Assembly (NCBI RefSeq): GCF_021442025.1
Contig: NZ_CP090446.1
Span: 3,348,001 to 3,412,000 of the forward strand
Direction: 5' to 3'
Source of the DNA: Sphingobacterium sp. SRCM116780
GTDB lineage: Bacteria > Bacteroidota > Bacteroidia > Sphingobacteriales > Sphingobacteriaceae
Length of the DNA stretch: 64,000 nt
Below, in pieces: positions 9,268-18,479 of this stretch (position 1 is its first letter; each line of letters starts with the position of its first letter). Position numbers and translations under genes: made by a program. The notes beneath the pieces were generated by a model that had not been told where the DNA came from, made no database searches, and was given only the letters and a program-made list of their open reading frames with translations.

Positions 9268-12200
9268 ATGAATACCTATCTATATCGAATACGATTTCTT
9301 TTAATTTTTGGACTTTTGATTTCCCATAGCTATGCACAGGATTTTCGGTTTGAACAACTCAGTCAAGAGAATATACTGGATAAACAACCCGTCCTCTCCA
9401 TTGCCCAAGATCAAAAAGGGAGGCTATGGTTCGGTGGTGCAAATAACCTTTTTGTTTACGATTCAAAAAACGTTTCCGATCTACTGGGATCTGATACCAC
9501 TTTAAATCGTATTGATTATATAACCAAGATTGAAATCAGTAAAAAAAATGATCTTTTTATTGCCACCTCCACTCATTTGCATATCTATGATATTGATCGG
9601 CACCAAATCATACAAAAAAATAATAAACCCTTTAAAGAAAAGATAACCATCCTTGATATTCAAACATTGTCTAATCAAACTTTTCTTTGTGCCCAAAACG
9701 GTCTTTATCTTGCTACACCCACATCATCATCCTACAAACTTGAGTTGCTACTTACTAGAGCTAAGGTTCAAACCATAACTCAATTAAATAGCGACACGTA
9801 TATCATCGCAAGTCTTCAAGGCATTGAAGTCGTACAATTTAAAAATAAACAGCTTGCTACGATATCCAACTTACAGCTCCCCATTTCCGTCCGAGATGAA
9901 CGAATCATAAGTTCATTATTATACGATAAAGGATTTTTATGGGTAGCAACTAAACTTCATGGTGTATTTCGATATGAATTCACAAGCAAGAAGTGGGTAA
10001 ATTTCACCGTCAAGAATAGCAATCTACTGAGTAATAATGTTCGTAAGATTATTAAAAATCCACAAGGAAATATATTAATAGGCACACTTAAAGGGTTATC
10101 TGTATTCCAAAAAGAAAATCAATTTCACAATTATCAACACAACACCTTTATCTATTCCTTGTCCCAGAATTCCATTTATGACATTTTTATAGATAATCAA
10201 AAAATTGTGTGGCTAGGCACGTATTTCGGTGGCATTAATGCGATTTACCCCAACTCCATACCCCTTCAAATATATGCTACTCGATCTCGTGATTCTCAAC
10301 GTCTGAACAGTGATATAACGGGTAGTTTTGCCCAGACAAAGAATGCTTATTGGATTGGCACGGAAGAAAATGGTATCAATCTCATCGATAAACAAAGTGG
10401 TCAAACAACTGCGGTTCCTCATCTCACAAAATCCAATCTCATCAAAGATCTATATATAAGAGATACCAAACTGTACGCGGCTCAATATGCTGGAGGATAC
10501 AACATCATTGACATAGAAACACATAAAACCAACCACTTCTATTTGGATAAAGATTCTTTTAATGTTAAGAATAATGTCTTTACGATCTATGTAGATCCAC
10601 AGCAAAAAATCTATTTGGGAACAAATATTGGTTTATATACCGTAGAAAAAAATCAAGAACCCATTAAAGTTGACGAAATCGCTTCGACTGAAATCCGAGA
10701 TATTCAAGAAGATAGCAATCATCAAATATATCTGCTACAAGATCGTAAATTGTATATTAAAAAACGACTGGCTATCTTTCAGACGATTTCCAAGTTGAAG
10801 CCGTATTTAATAAATGGATTTTACATCGATCATTTGGATAAGCTTTGGTTTACTACTGAAAATGAGCTTTACAGCTTACAAAGAAATGGAGATCTAAATT
10901 TGGAAGCCAAGTTCAAAAAAAACAGCTTGGGTTGGCCCATCAGTATCGACAATATGCTTTGGATTACCAGTAAAAATGGATTGATTTTTTTTGATCCCAA
11001 AACCAAATACAGCAACATTCTGAATCAAAATGATGGCCTTCCTGTTAAAAATTTACAAAGTGCAAAGCTATTCAACAGCGATGACGGAAAGCTATTCGTG
11101 ACGACTTTGAATGGATTGGTATCCATTGATATTAAAAAAATAGCTTTCAATCATATCGTACCATCGGTACTATTAAGAAATATATATTTAAATGAAAACT
11201 TATTCCCATTTGATCGCATTCATGCTAATGCAGTAGACAATGACTTTCAAATAGAATTACAGCATCATGAGAATTACATTACGGTTAGTTTTTCAAGCTC
11301 TAATTTTATCAAACCTTTGAAAAACAAATATCGATATCAATTAGAAGGCGTTGATAAAAATTGGATAGAGACAAGTTCTACAAGTATTCGATATACGAAT
11401 ATTCCTGAAGGAAAGCATACATTAACTATATTTTCCAGCAACAATGATATGATTTGGAGTAAAACACCATTAACCCTAACGATTACTGTATTACCGCCAT
11501 TTTGGCGAACATGGTGGGCATATCTGCTCTATGCAATTCTATTTACTTTAGCTATTCATTTCATAATAAAATTTATTGTAGAACGTGAAATTTTAATCAA
11601 TGCGGAGAAAGAACATGATAAGAAAATTAAATTCTTCACCCAGATTTCACATGAGATCAGAACACCACTCACCCTGATTACTGCACCTCTTGATGAAGTA
11701 ATTGCAGAGGTTGCTGATCTCCCAACGACCCAATTAAAAATAAAACGAATTAAAAAAAATGCCAACAAACTTTTGGCAGTAGTCAATGAGTTATTGGATT
11801 TCAAAAAATTTGATGATAACAAACAAGAGCTCAAACTCACGTCAATTCCGTTTCGAGAATATATAGAAGATACCTTTTATTTATTCAATGACTTAGCTCA
11901 AACTAAAAATTTAAATTATTACATCAAACATATTGATCCTATCGGAATTCAAGCCATTGATACGATACAATTTGATAAAGTGATGTTCAATCTGTTATCT
12001 AACGCGATCAAATACACACCTGAAAACGGTACGGTTTATTTAGAGCTTATTCATGAGGAAAATAAGATTACGATTCGTATTGTCGATAATGGGATCGGTA
12101 TAACCTCCGCCAACCAATTTAAAATATTTGAAGAATATTATCGAGAAGATCAGGTGACCGATACGATTGGAACTGGTATTGGTTTAGCGTTAACTAAAAA

Positions 12201-13134
12201 AATAATTGAACAACATGGTGGCGAAATTCATTGCCAATCCAACCGTGAAGAACAAGATCGCTGGACTATTTTCACTATACAGCTACCGATAACAGCAACT
12301 TCCAGTCTTCATGACTATGAAAGTGAAAAGTTGGAGCCTAGCCCCTCATTATCTCTCAACGCATCATCAATTGGGGACGCAGGAATGCAAGCGACTATAC
12401 TGATCGTGGAAGACAATAAAGAGCTATTGGAGATGATTGCTTCCATTTTTGTAGATAGTTTCATTGTCTTACTTGCAACTCATGGAGAAGAAGCTTTGGA
12501 AAAAGCGCAAAAAAACGTCCCTGATTTAATTATTTCCGACCTGATGATGCCCAATATGGATGGCATAGAACTTTGTAAGGCAATAAAAGCCAGCATCATT
12601 ACCAGTCATATCCCATTTATCCTCCTTACAGCCATAACGGATAACCAAGTACAAACGGATACCTTACAAAGTGGTGCCAACATCTACCTAACAAAACCAT
12701 TTGACAATAGCCAACTTTTTTATTCGGCACAAAATCTATTGAACATCAGTCGAAAACGAAGTCGAAACTTTCAAATTAAAACAACGATCAGTGACAATGA
12801 ACAAGACAATAAGTTTATCCAGTCTTTAAACAAACTCATCGAAGATAACCTCCTATCCAGTTCTTTCGATGTTAACTATATTTCTCGCACCATGGGGATG
12901 AGTGCCCCTGTCCTGTATCGTAAATTAAAAGCGATTACCAATTTATCACTCAATAATTATGTCAAGAACTATAGACTTAATAAAGCAAAAGAATTGCTTC
13001 TGTCTTCCATGAATATTACGGAGGTTGCTTATGCTGTCGGGTTTTCAGATCGGAAATACTTTAGCAAAGAATTTAAAAAAGTTTTCGGACAGAATCCTAC
13101 AGCATATTTGTCCGAAAACGAGGATGATATTTAG
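9268..13134 (+). CDS. hybrid two-component system regulator (HTCS) of the polysaccharide utilization locus
   Basis: 1288 residues with sensor, kinase, receiver and DNA-binding parts in one chain. Order: signal peptide (1-24, ending SYAQ); periplasmic two-bladed propeller region; Y_Y_Y domain (about 690-745, YRYQLEGVDKNWIE); one membrane span (about 748-770); histidine kinase with FFTQISHEIRTPL, phosphorylated His795; ATPase with NLLSNAIKYTPENG, DNGIGI and GTGIGLAL; receiver domain from about 1042 with phospho-acceptor Asp1091 in ISDLMMPNMDG; and an AraC-type helix-turn-helix (about 1180-1285, ITEVAYAVGFSDRKYFSKEF). The family senses oligosaccharides in the periplasm and activates its susCD operon. 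It is divergent from susC, with operator-like repeats between them. Confidence 0.96.
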   Translation: MNTYLYRIRFLLIFGLLISHSYAQDFRFEQLSQENILDKQPVLSIAQDQKGRLWFGGANNLFVYDSKNVSDLLGSDTTLNRIDYITKIEISKKNDLFIATSTHLHIYDIDRHQIIQKNNKPFKEKITILDIQTLSNQTFLCAQNGLYLATPTSSSYKLELLLTRAKVQTITQLNSDTYIIASLQGIEVVQFKNKQLATISNLQLPISVRDERIISSLLYDKGFLWVATKLHGVFRYEFTSKKWVNFTVKNSNLLSNNVRKIIKNPQGNILIGTLKGLSVFQKENQFHNYQHNTFIYSLSQNSIYDIFIDNQKIVWLGTYFGGINAIYPNSIPLQIYATRSRDSQRLNSDITGSFAQTKNAYWIGTEENGINLIDKQSGQTTAVPHLTKSNLIKDLYIRDTKLYAAQYAGGYNIIDIETHKTNHFYLDKDSFNVKNNVFTIYVDPQQKIYLGTNIGLYTVEKNQEPIKVDEIASTEIRDIQEDSNHQIYLLQDRKLYIKKRLAIFQTISKLKPYLINGFYIDHLDKLWFTTENELYSLQRNGDLNLEAKFKKNSLGWPISIDNMLWITSKNGLIFFDPKTKYSNILNQNDGLPVKNLQSAKLFNSDDGKLFVTTLNGLVSIDIKKIAFNHIVPSVLLRNIYLNENLFPFDRIHANAVDNDFQIELQHHENYITVSFSSSNFIKPLKNKYRYQLEGVDKNWIETSSTSIRYTNIPEGKHTLTIFSSNNDMIWSKTPLTLTITVLPPFWRTWWAYLLYAILFTLAIHFIIKFIVEREILINAEKEHDKKIKFFTQISHEIRTPLTLITAPLDEVIAEVADLPTTQLKIKRIKKNANKLLAVVNELLDFKKFDDNKQELKLTSIPFREYIEDTFYLFNDLAQTKNLNYYIKHIDPIGIQAIDTIQFDKVMFNLLSNAIKYTPENGTVYLELIHEENKITIRIVDNGIGITSANQFKIFEEYYREDQVTDTIGTGIGLALTKKIIEQHGGEIHCQSNREEQDRWTIFTIQLPITATSSLHDYESEKLEPSPSLSLNASSIGDAGMQATILIVEDNKELLEMIASIFVDSFIVLLATHGEEALEKAQKNVPDLIISDLMMPNMDGIELCKAIKASIITSHIPFILLTAITDNQVQTDTLQSGANIYLTKPFDNSQLFYSAQNLLNISRKRSRNFQIKTTISDNEQDNKFIQSLNKLIEDNLLSSSFDVNYISRTMGMSAPVLYRKLKAITNLSLNNYVKNYRLNKAKELLLSSMNITEVAYAVGFSDRKYFSKEFKKVFGQNPTAYLSENEDDI

Positions 13135-13138
13135 CATC

Positions 13139-13176
13139 CTATAATAAGGGTTTGCAATAACAGACCCTTATTATAG
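13139..13176. terminator. convergent hairpin between HTCS and GH88 copy 2
   Basis: CTATAATAAGGGT (13139-13151) and ACCCTTATTATAG (13164-13176) form a perfect 13-bp stem with a 12-base loop. It begins four bases after the HTCS stop and overlaps the stop codon of the convergent GH88 gene. It lacks a strong T-run, but its position between converging genes suggests a bidirectional terminator. Confidence 0.65.
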
Positions 13177-14427
13177 TTCGTTTGCTATTTCGTGAATAAT
13201 GGATTTTCCTTCCAACAATCTTTTATACCTCACCAATGCTTCTGCATAGTAATAATCGGCATATGTCAAGGGAACATCTACTTCAGAATTCAATGGTATT
13301 GCACCAACACTATGCTTTAAAATATAACCACCATTTTGACCAAAATCTGCTTTATACGGTGCTTTAGATAAGTTTGTAAGGATCGTTTCCGCTTTAGACA
13401 AGTATAGCGCAGATTCTTTTCCTTTCGTGTATTGCGCCAATTCTAACAATGCTGAAGCGTACAAAGCCGCTGCAGAAACATCACGTAGATCTTTTTTAGC
13501 ATACATATTACTGGACTTCTCAATCTTATCCTGATCAAAATCCCAATAAGGAATCAAGTCTTGAGGTAAATTAGGCTGATTTAAAATATATTGTGCAATA
13601 TGACGCGCTTGATTTAAAAACTCTTTTTTCTTCGTTTCACGATACATCATGGTATAGCCATAAAGCGCCCAACCCTGTCCCCTGGACCATGCTGATTCGT
13701 CAAATGCTCCTTGATGTGTCTTTTTAGCGATAACTTTTCCTGTATGGCTATCATAGTCTACGACGTGATAAGAACTATAGTCTTTCCGAAAATGATTTTT
13801 CAAGGTCGTTTCAGCATGTGTTACTGCCAAATTATAGTAGGTTTTATCTCCTGTCATTTTTGACACCTGTGTCAAAAACTCCAGATTCATCATATTGTCG
13901 ATGATCACGGGATAGTGCCAAGGTTTGTGATCCCAAGAACGGATTGTTTTCGTGGTTGCATTAAACCGAGTCGCTAAAGAAGAAGCTCCAGTAGTCAATA
14001 CCTCTTTATACTTACTGGAATCACCAGTAAGACGTAGTGCATTCCCAAAACTGCAAAAAAGCATAAAACCTAAATCATGCGTTCCCTTATTATTTTTTTC
14101 TTTCTCTAGATAAGGTAATTTCTCTTCTACTTGATGCAAAAGATCTTGATCCTGTGTACCTTCATACAAATACAATAAGATACCTGGATAAAATCCCGAA
14201 CACCACCAACTCGATGAAGAAAACACCTCTTTATTATTTTCAAATGTTTTAGGAAATTTTTCAATAGGTGTTTGGGCAGCCAAAACTTTAATTTGCTTCG
14301 CAGCATCTATCAAATTCTGTTGAATAAATGTCTTCGATAATTTCAACGCCTTGGATTGCCCTTGTACTGTAGTCAGTCCTATAAGTGACCATAACACGAT
14401 AAGAACTTGCTTTTTTATTTTTATCAT
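13171..14427 (-). CDS. unsaturated glucuronyl hydrolase, GH88 family (copy 2)
   Basis: 418 residues, a paralogue of the product at 1373-2647 across its whole length. Signal peptide MIKIKKQVLIVLWSLIGLTT then VQGQ, with no lipobox Cys, so it is probably periplasmic, whereas copy 1 looks like a lipoprotein. The catalytic Asp are Asp118 in GTHDLGF and Asp177 in IIDNMMNLEF, with ESAWSRGQGWALYGYTMM following. It lies 16 bases after the heparinase II/III-like gene, so lyase and unsaturated-uronate hydrolase are co-transcribed: the lyase makes the substrate and GH88 removes the terminal unsaturated residue. Confidence 0.92.
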   Translation of the reverse strand: MIKIKKQVLIVLWSLIGLTTVQGQSKALKLSKTFIQQNLIDAAKQIKVLAAQTPIEKFPKTFENNKEVFSSSSWWCSGFYPGILLYLYEGTQDQDLLHQVEEKLPYLEKEKNNKGTHDLGFMLFCSFGNALRLTGDSSKYKEVLTTGASSLATRFNATTKTIRSWDHKPWHYPVIIDNMMNLEFLTQVSKMTGDKTYYNLAVTHAETTLKNHFRKDYSSYHVVDYDSHTGKVIAKKTHQGAFDESAWSRGQGWALYGYTMMYRETKKKEFLNQARHIAQYILNQPNLPQDLIPYWDFDQDKIEKSSNMYAKKDLRDVSAAALYASALLELAQYTKGKESALYLSKAETILTNLSKAPYKADFGQNGGYILKHSVGAIPLNSEVDVPLTYADYYYAEALVRYKRLLEGKSIIHEIANEL

Positions 14428-14443
14428 AAATTCAATACTAATC

Positions 14444-16354
14444 TTAATTTGCTACTATTTTGTATGTCAGCTGATTTTTTAACGCTTCATTTTTCAACCT
14501 GACTTTTGTTCGATATAGTGTATTTCCCCAGACTTTAACCAATCGTGGGTCTTCCAGTTGTTTCTCTTCATAAGACAAGTCGACCGTATTCTTATCAAAA
14601 GCGATAGTCACTTTCTTTCCATTTGTCAACCCCAATAAAAACTGATCCTTCCCTATGATGGGTTTGGTCATCGACATAAAACTGATCGTTTGTGCGGTTT
14701 TAAACTCTTGCAATTGATAAACCTCATCAACCTGTATCTCATTTTTTTGAGGATTCATGCTCAGGTTTCTTTTCCAGGATATAACTGCTGCTTCCTTTGG
14801 ATATGCCTTAGCGATGTCAACGCCATAGTTAACTGATTTGTTCTTCACCTCAAAGGACACGTGCTCTGCATGATAAGCCTTTCCATCTTTTTCCTGTACG
14901 CCATTAATAATAGGCAGATTGTGCCATTGCGATTGCATATTCCATAAAGCATACCGATTCGCACTAAATGTTTCTTTTGTGTAGGTTCCAACACCAACGT
15001 CAATAAGTACAGGCAGAGAATCCAAGTAAAGCATATAACTTCCGACATCGTTATGATTATGGCTCACCCCATTATTACTTCCTATGGTAGCCAGGAATAA
15101 ATTTCCATTTTTATGCCTGCTACGCATGGTCGCTTGACCTAGACTTGGATAAAAATGAAATTGATCTGCTGTAAAATGCAGTGAATGTTTCATTAATTGA
15201 TCATAAATTGGGACATGCATCAAAAAATCCTGAACGGTACCTAAGGAAATTGCTGGCGATTTAAGAGCCGCTAAATAACTTGCATAGGCTTTTAAGTTTT
15301 CATTCTGAAACAACGTGCCATAGGTCCATACTTTTGCTGGGTAGGGAATTTGAATAGCTTCTGCATCTGCAAAATTAATATAACGATCTCCATGTACATG
15401 AGAATTTAAGATATAATTACCGATATTAAATAGTTTTTGCTCGTCTTTAAATGATACTTGACCATGAGATAGATCTTCAAACCAGGACAATAATTGTCCA
15501 AGCTCGCCACCTGCATGAAGCCAATAAGAAGGTCCTTCTTCACAAGCACCGTCTTCGGCATAAGCATCAATAAATTTATCTGAACTCGTAATTAGCTTTC
15601 GCAGAATCTTATTAAGTTTCAATGGATCTTCTTCAACCAATAGGGCTACTTTTAAGACATTGGTATTAATCCAGATATTCCAATTATTGATTGTGTTATT
15701 GGGACGAAGCGCCATCCACCAAAAGTCATCTCGCTCTAGATAAGGGTTTACGATACGGTCTCGTAATGCAAGCTTCAACTTTTTGCTAATCAGGGGAGAA
15801 ATCTGATCTAGGTCATCTCCAAGTAATAGATAGATGGCAGCCAAGTCAGCCGCTACGCGACCTGCTCCTAAATCAATATATTCGTCTGTTGGATCTGGAA
15901 GACCAATTCCTGATTTTTGAACAACGATATGCGCAGGACTCACCCAAGTACTTTCTTCCAACAGCAACCATAGACCATTCGCAATCTGCGGAATGAAACG
16001 ACCCTTTCGTTCGACCAACTCACCGATGACCAATTGCGCAACGATTGTTCTTCTTTTATTAACATCCTCTTCATAACGGGTTCTATTGCCATCAGTCTTA
16101 TATTCCAGGTATTTTGTTGCTAACAAAGATGGCCACGTAAATGCATTAGCCTGTTCTGCTTTTTTAACCATGCGAATCTTCTCGGTATCCGGCAACTGTT
16201 GAATGTCTTGAAGCCATTCTGCCCTTTTTTTCAAGCGCCAATCATCGATGTTATCCACCAGCTTAGTCAATACCGTTGCGGAGAGATGTTTATTTAAAAT
16301 TTGTTGAGCAAAACTAAAATTTGCAAGGAATAAACTACAGGAAAGTAATATCAT
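14444..16354 (-). CDS. heparinase II/III-like polysaccharide lyase, exported
   Basis: 636 residues from the chosen start. An N-terminal helical toroid (NNWNIWINTNVLKVALL and AEDGACEEGPSYWLHAG) is followed by the heparinase II/III beta-sheet domain with SNNGVSHNHNDVGSYMLYLD, LIDVGVGTYTKETFS and QWHNLPIING. Such enzymes cleave uronate-containing glycans (heparin, chondroitin, hyaluronan, alginate) by beta-elimination; I cannot assign the CAZy PL family by eye. I chose ATG 16352-16354 because MILLSCSLFLANFSFAQ is a clean signal peptide. The frame stays open 52 codons further up to 16510 without signal-like character. A TAAATAAAGC inverted repeat lies at 16510-16519 and 16542-16551. Confidence 0.85.
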   Translation of the reverse strand: MILLSCSLFLANFSFAQQILNKHLSATVLTKLVDNIDDWRLKKRAEWLQDIQQLPDTEKIRMVKKAEQANAFTWPSLLATKYLEYKTDGNRTRYEEDVNKRRTIVAQLVIGELVERKGRFIPQIANGLWLLLEESTWVSPAHIVVQKSGIGLPDPTDEYIDLGAGRVAADLAAIYLLLGDDLDQISPLISKKLKLALRDRIVNPYLERDDFWWMALRPNNTINNWNIWINTNVLKVALLVEEDPLKLNKILRKLITSSDKFIDAYAEDGACEEGPSYWLHAGGELGQLLSWFEDLSHGQVSFKDEQKLFNIGNYILNSHVHGDRYINFADAEAIQIPYPAKVWTYGTLFQNENLKAYASYLAALKSPAISLGTVQDFLMHVPIYDQLMKHSLHFTADQFHFYPSLGQATMRSRHKNGNLFLATIGSNNGVSHNHNDVGSYMLYLDSLPVLIDVGVGTYTKETFSANRYALWNMQSQWHNLPIINGVQEKDGKAYHAEHVSFEVKNKSVNYGVDIAKAYPKEAAVISWKRNLSMNPQKNEIQVDEVYQLQEFKTAQTISFMSMTKPIIGKDQFLLGLTNGKKVTIAFDKNTVDLSYEEKQLEDPRLVKVWGNTLYRTKVRLKNEALKNQLTYKIVAN

Positions 16355-16598
16355 CCGAAAAATGATAAAGCTATCCTGGGTATATTTATCTCGTGAACGC
16401 GCAAGCTTGGTTCGTCCTGTTTTGTTTCCAGCAGGATTCACAGGTTCACCCGAGGCTATCAGGTTTAGTTCATTACAGTTTGTGAGCGGTATGCTGCTAT
16501 GGATAATCATAAATAAAGCTTCAATTGGACTCTAAAAATGTGCTTTATTTAGTAGAGACACAAGCAAAACTTACGCAATCGTTTTAGAGGATTTAGCG

Positions 16599-16646
16599 TT
16601 TAAAACAAAAAAGTTGGCCACTGATGACCAACTTTTTTGTTTTAAA
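16599..16646 (-). terminator. strong intrinsic terminator after the CoA-binding protein gene
   Basis: TTTAAAACAAAAAAGTTGG (16599-16617) pairs perfectly with 16628-16646, and two further pairs close a CTGA loop at 16621-16624. Read leftwards, the stem ends in TTTTTTGTTTT. It separates the upstream 16784-18343 transcript from the lyase-GH88 unit; it would also work in the other direction. Confidence 0.85.
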
Positions 16647-16783
16647 TGGATAGGAGATAGACAATTAGCAGGCTATCTTCCTTTCCGTTTTACTTCTTTA
16701 TTATTTTTGTTACACGATAACCACTCTATTTACAATCAGCGTATCGCTGTGTTATATCAAAAGTCTATTTTATCATCGGATAG

Positions 16784-17149
16784 CTAATATTGATTCGTAC
16801 TTAACAACACTAATGTACATGCATTTTCAGTTTGAATGCCAACCTCTTGCGCTAGTTTTGTTAATTCGCTATTTTCAGCTCCAGGATTAAAAATAATACG
16901 TTTTGGTTTCGTTGCTAAAATGTAATCATAATATTCCTTTTGATTAGCGGCACTAACATACATCGTCACGGTATCGATGTCATCATGGATAAGACCTTTT
17001 TTTTCAATCTCTACCCCAGCGACTTCTCCTTTTTTCAAACCAATATTGACGATATCATGTCCATGTTGCGTTAATTTATAAGCTGCCTTATAAGAATATC
17101 TTTCAGGATTGGTACTCGCTCCTATAATTAACGTCTTTTTCATCTTCAT
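16784..17149 (-). CDS. CoA-binding domain protein (YccU-like)
   Basis: 121 residues, the size of stand-alone CoA_binding_2 proteins, which have a Rossmann fold related to the CoA-binding part of succinyl-CoA synthetase. Visible signs: the start KTLIIGASTNPERYSYKA, then VNIGLKKGEVAGVEI, and PKRIIFNPGAENSELTKLA. The biochemical role of these proteins is not established. An alternative start is Met3 (MKKTLII). It begins three bases after the stop of the serine hydrolase gene, so the two are co-transcribed. Confidence 0.85.
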   Translation of the reverse strand: MKMKKTLIIGASTNPERYSYKAAYKLTQHGHDIVNIGLKKGEVAGVEIEKKGLIHDDIDTVTMYVSAANQKEYYDYILATKPKRIIFNPGAENSELTKLAQEVGIQTENACTLVLLSTNQY

Positions 17150-17152
17150 TCA

Positions 17153-18343
17153 TTAAACATCATCAGCAACATTACCTGCATCATTGTAGGCGCCTTTTCG
17201 TAAGATAGGCATACCTAATATTTTATACAGTTCATCCAATTTTACTAAACTGCCATTGGTCATATTTGATAACAAGACAATGGTAATATGGTTTTTTAAA
17301 TCTCTTACGTATAGATTGCGAAATCCATGCCACCATCCTGTATGATAGATCACAAGATCGTCATTATGATGAAAGGTTCGCCAGCCTCGTCCATAACCAA
17401 AAATTCCTTTTTTTGTCATTGCGCGATCCACATATGCGGAATCTAATGTTTCCTTTTTCAATATCCGACCTTCATTCAACGCGAGGTCTAGCTTATAAAG
17501 ATCTCTTACCGTACTGTAGATTCCCTTATCTCCCAAAGGACCATCTTGAAAATTTTGAACAACAGATCTTCTCCAAACGCGATCATGACCAACAACATCT
17601 GTTGGAATTTTTTCATAAACTGCTTTCGACAGAGCTACTGTATTGGTCATACCTGCTGGGTCAAAGACATTCTCCTTCATCCATTCAGCATAGCTTTTAT
17701 TTGTCACTTTTTCAATAATAGCCCCCAACACCATGAAATTGGAGTTGTTATAAAAGAACTTACCATCTGGCTTACCATAACGGTTCGGTTTAAACTCTGT
17801 CAGCATTTTCATGACATCTTGATTGGTCATCCCTTTCTTTTTTTCTTTCCAATGTTCATCTGAAAAGTATACATAGTTCGGTAATCCAGAACGATGAGAC
17901 AACAGCTGTTTTATTGTTACTCCTGTATAAGGAAAGTCTGGGTAGAAGTCATTCACCGTCTGTGTTAACTTTAATTTCCCTTCTTCTACCAGTTTTAAAA
18001 TACCAATACCTGTTAATGGTTTTGAAACAGAGGCCAACTCAAATTTAGAATCAATTTTCAAACTATCCTTTAAAAGGTAATTTGCCCAACCAAATGAATT
18101 TTGATAGAGAATCTTTCCATCCTTAGCGATTAAAACATTACCATTGAAACCTACCTTTTTATGTAGATTTTGCATGAATGCTTCAATTTTTGGATCTGCA
18201 TTTGCGGGATTGTATATGAGCTTTAAACTATCTGTTTTTGCCTGCTCAACTAGTGCTTTTTTTTGCTTTTCTTCTTTCGAGCTGCACGATATTGTTGTTA
18301 CCAAAAGAACGGCAACAAGACCTTTTATGATATATAATTTCAC
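17153..18343 (-). CDS. serine hydrolase of the beta-lactamase / class C PBP family, lipoprotein
   Basis: 396 residues with a lipoprotein signal (MKLYIIKGLVAVLLVTTISC, lipobox Cys20). Class C-like catalytic motifs: SVSK (Ser-x-x-Lys, in ELASVSKPLTGIGIL), YNN (in FFYNNSNFMVLGAIIEK, equivalent to the YxN motif) and HTG (in VIYHTGWWHGF). This superfamily includes peptidoglycan DD-peptidases, esterases and beta-lactamases; the sequence alone does not say which. It is probably anchored in the envelope with the active site in the periplasm. It is the first gene of a two-gene unit. Confidence 0.9.
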   Translation of the reverse strand: MKLYIIKGLVAVLLVTTISCSSKEEKQKKALVEQAKTDSLKLIYNPANADPKIEAFMQNLHKKVGFNGNVLIAKDGKILYQNSFGWANYLLKDSLKIDSKFELASVSKPLTGIGILKLVEEGKLKLTQTVNDFYPDFPYTGVTIKQLLSHRSGLPNYVYFSDEHWKEKKKGMTNQDVMKMLTEFKPNRYGKPDGKFFYNNSNFMVLGAIIEKVTNKSYAEWMKENVFDPAGMTNTVALSKAVYEKIPTDVVGHDRVWRRSVVQNFQDGPLGDKGIYSTVRDLYKLDLALNEGRILKKETLDSAYVDRAMTKKGIFGYGRGWRTFHHNDDLVIYHTGWWHGFRNLYVRDLKNHITIVLLSNMTNGSLVKLDELYKILGMPILRKGAYNDAGNVADDV

Positions 18344-18426
18344 TATGTATAAGATTCTACTTTTTTACTATTGTATAAATGCTAAAATGCTCATTTTAGT
18401 ATTAAAAAAGAAAAAAAAACAATAAA

Positions 18427-18455
18427 AAAGGTCACTTTAATATGAAGTGACCTTT
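18427..18455 (-). terminator. terminator of pdhA-pdhC
   Basis: AAAGGTCACTT (18427-18437) and AAGTGACCTTT (18445-18455) form an 11-bp stem with a 7-base loop. Leftward transcription then meets a T-rich tract at about 18408-18426. It lies just past the E2 stop and also marks the region upstream of the serine hydrolase. Confidence 0.85.
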
Positions 18456-18479
18456 CTATACAATTTATTCGAAGTAAAA

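Noticed and set aside
16355-16510. N-terminal extension of the heparinase-like lyase
   Set aside because: The 52 extra codons are not signal-like, and a clean signal peptide begins at the internal Met encoded at 16354.
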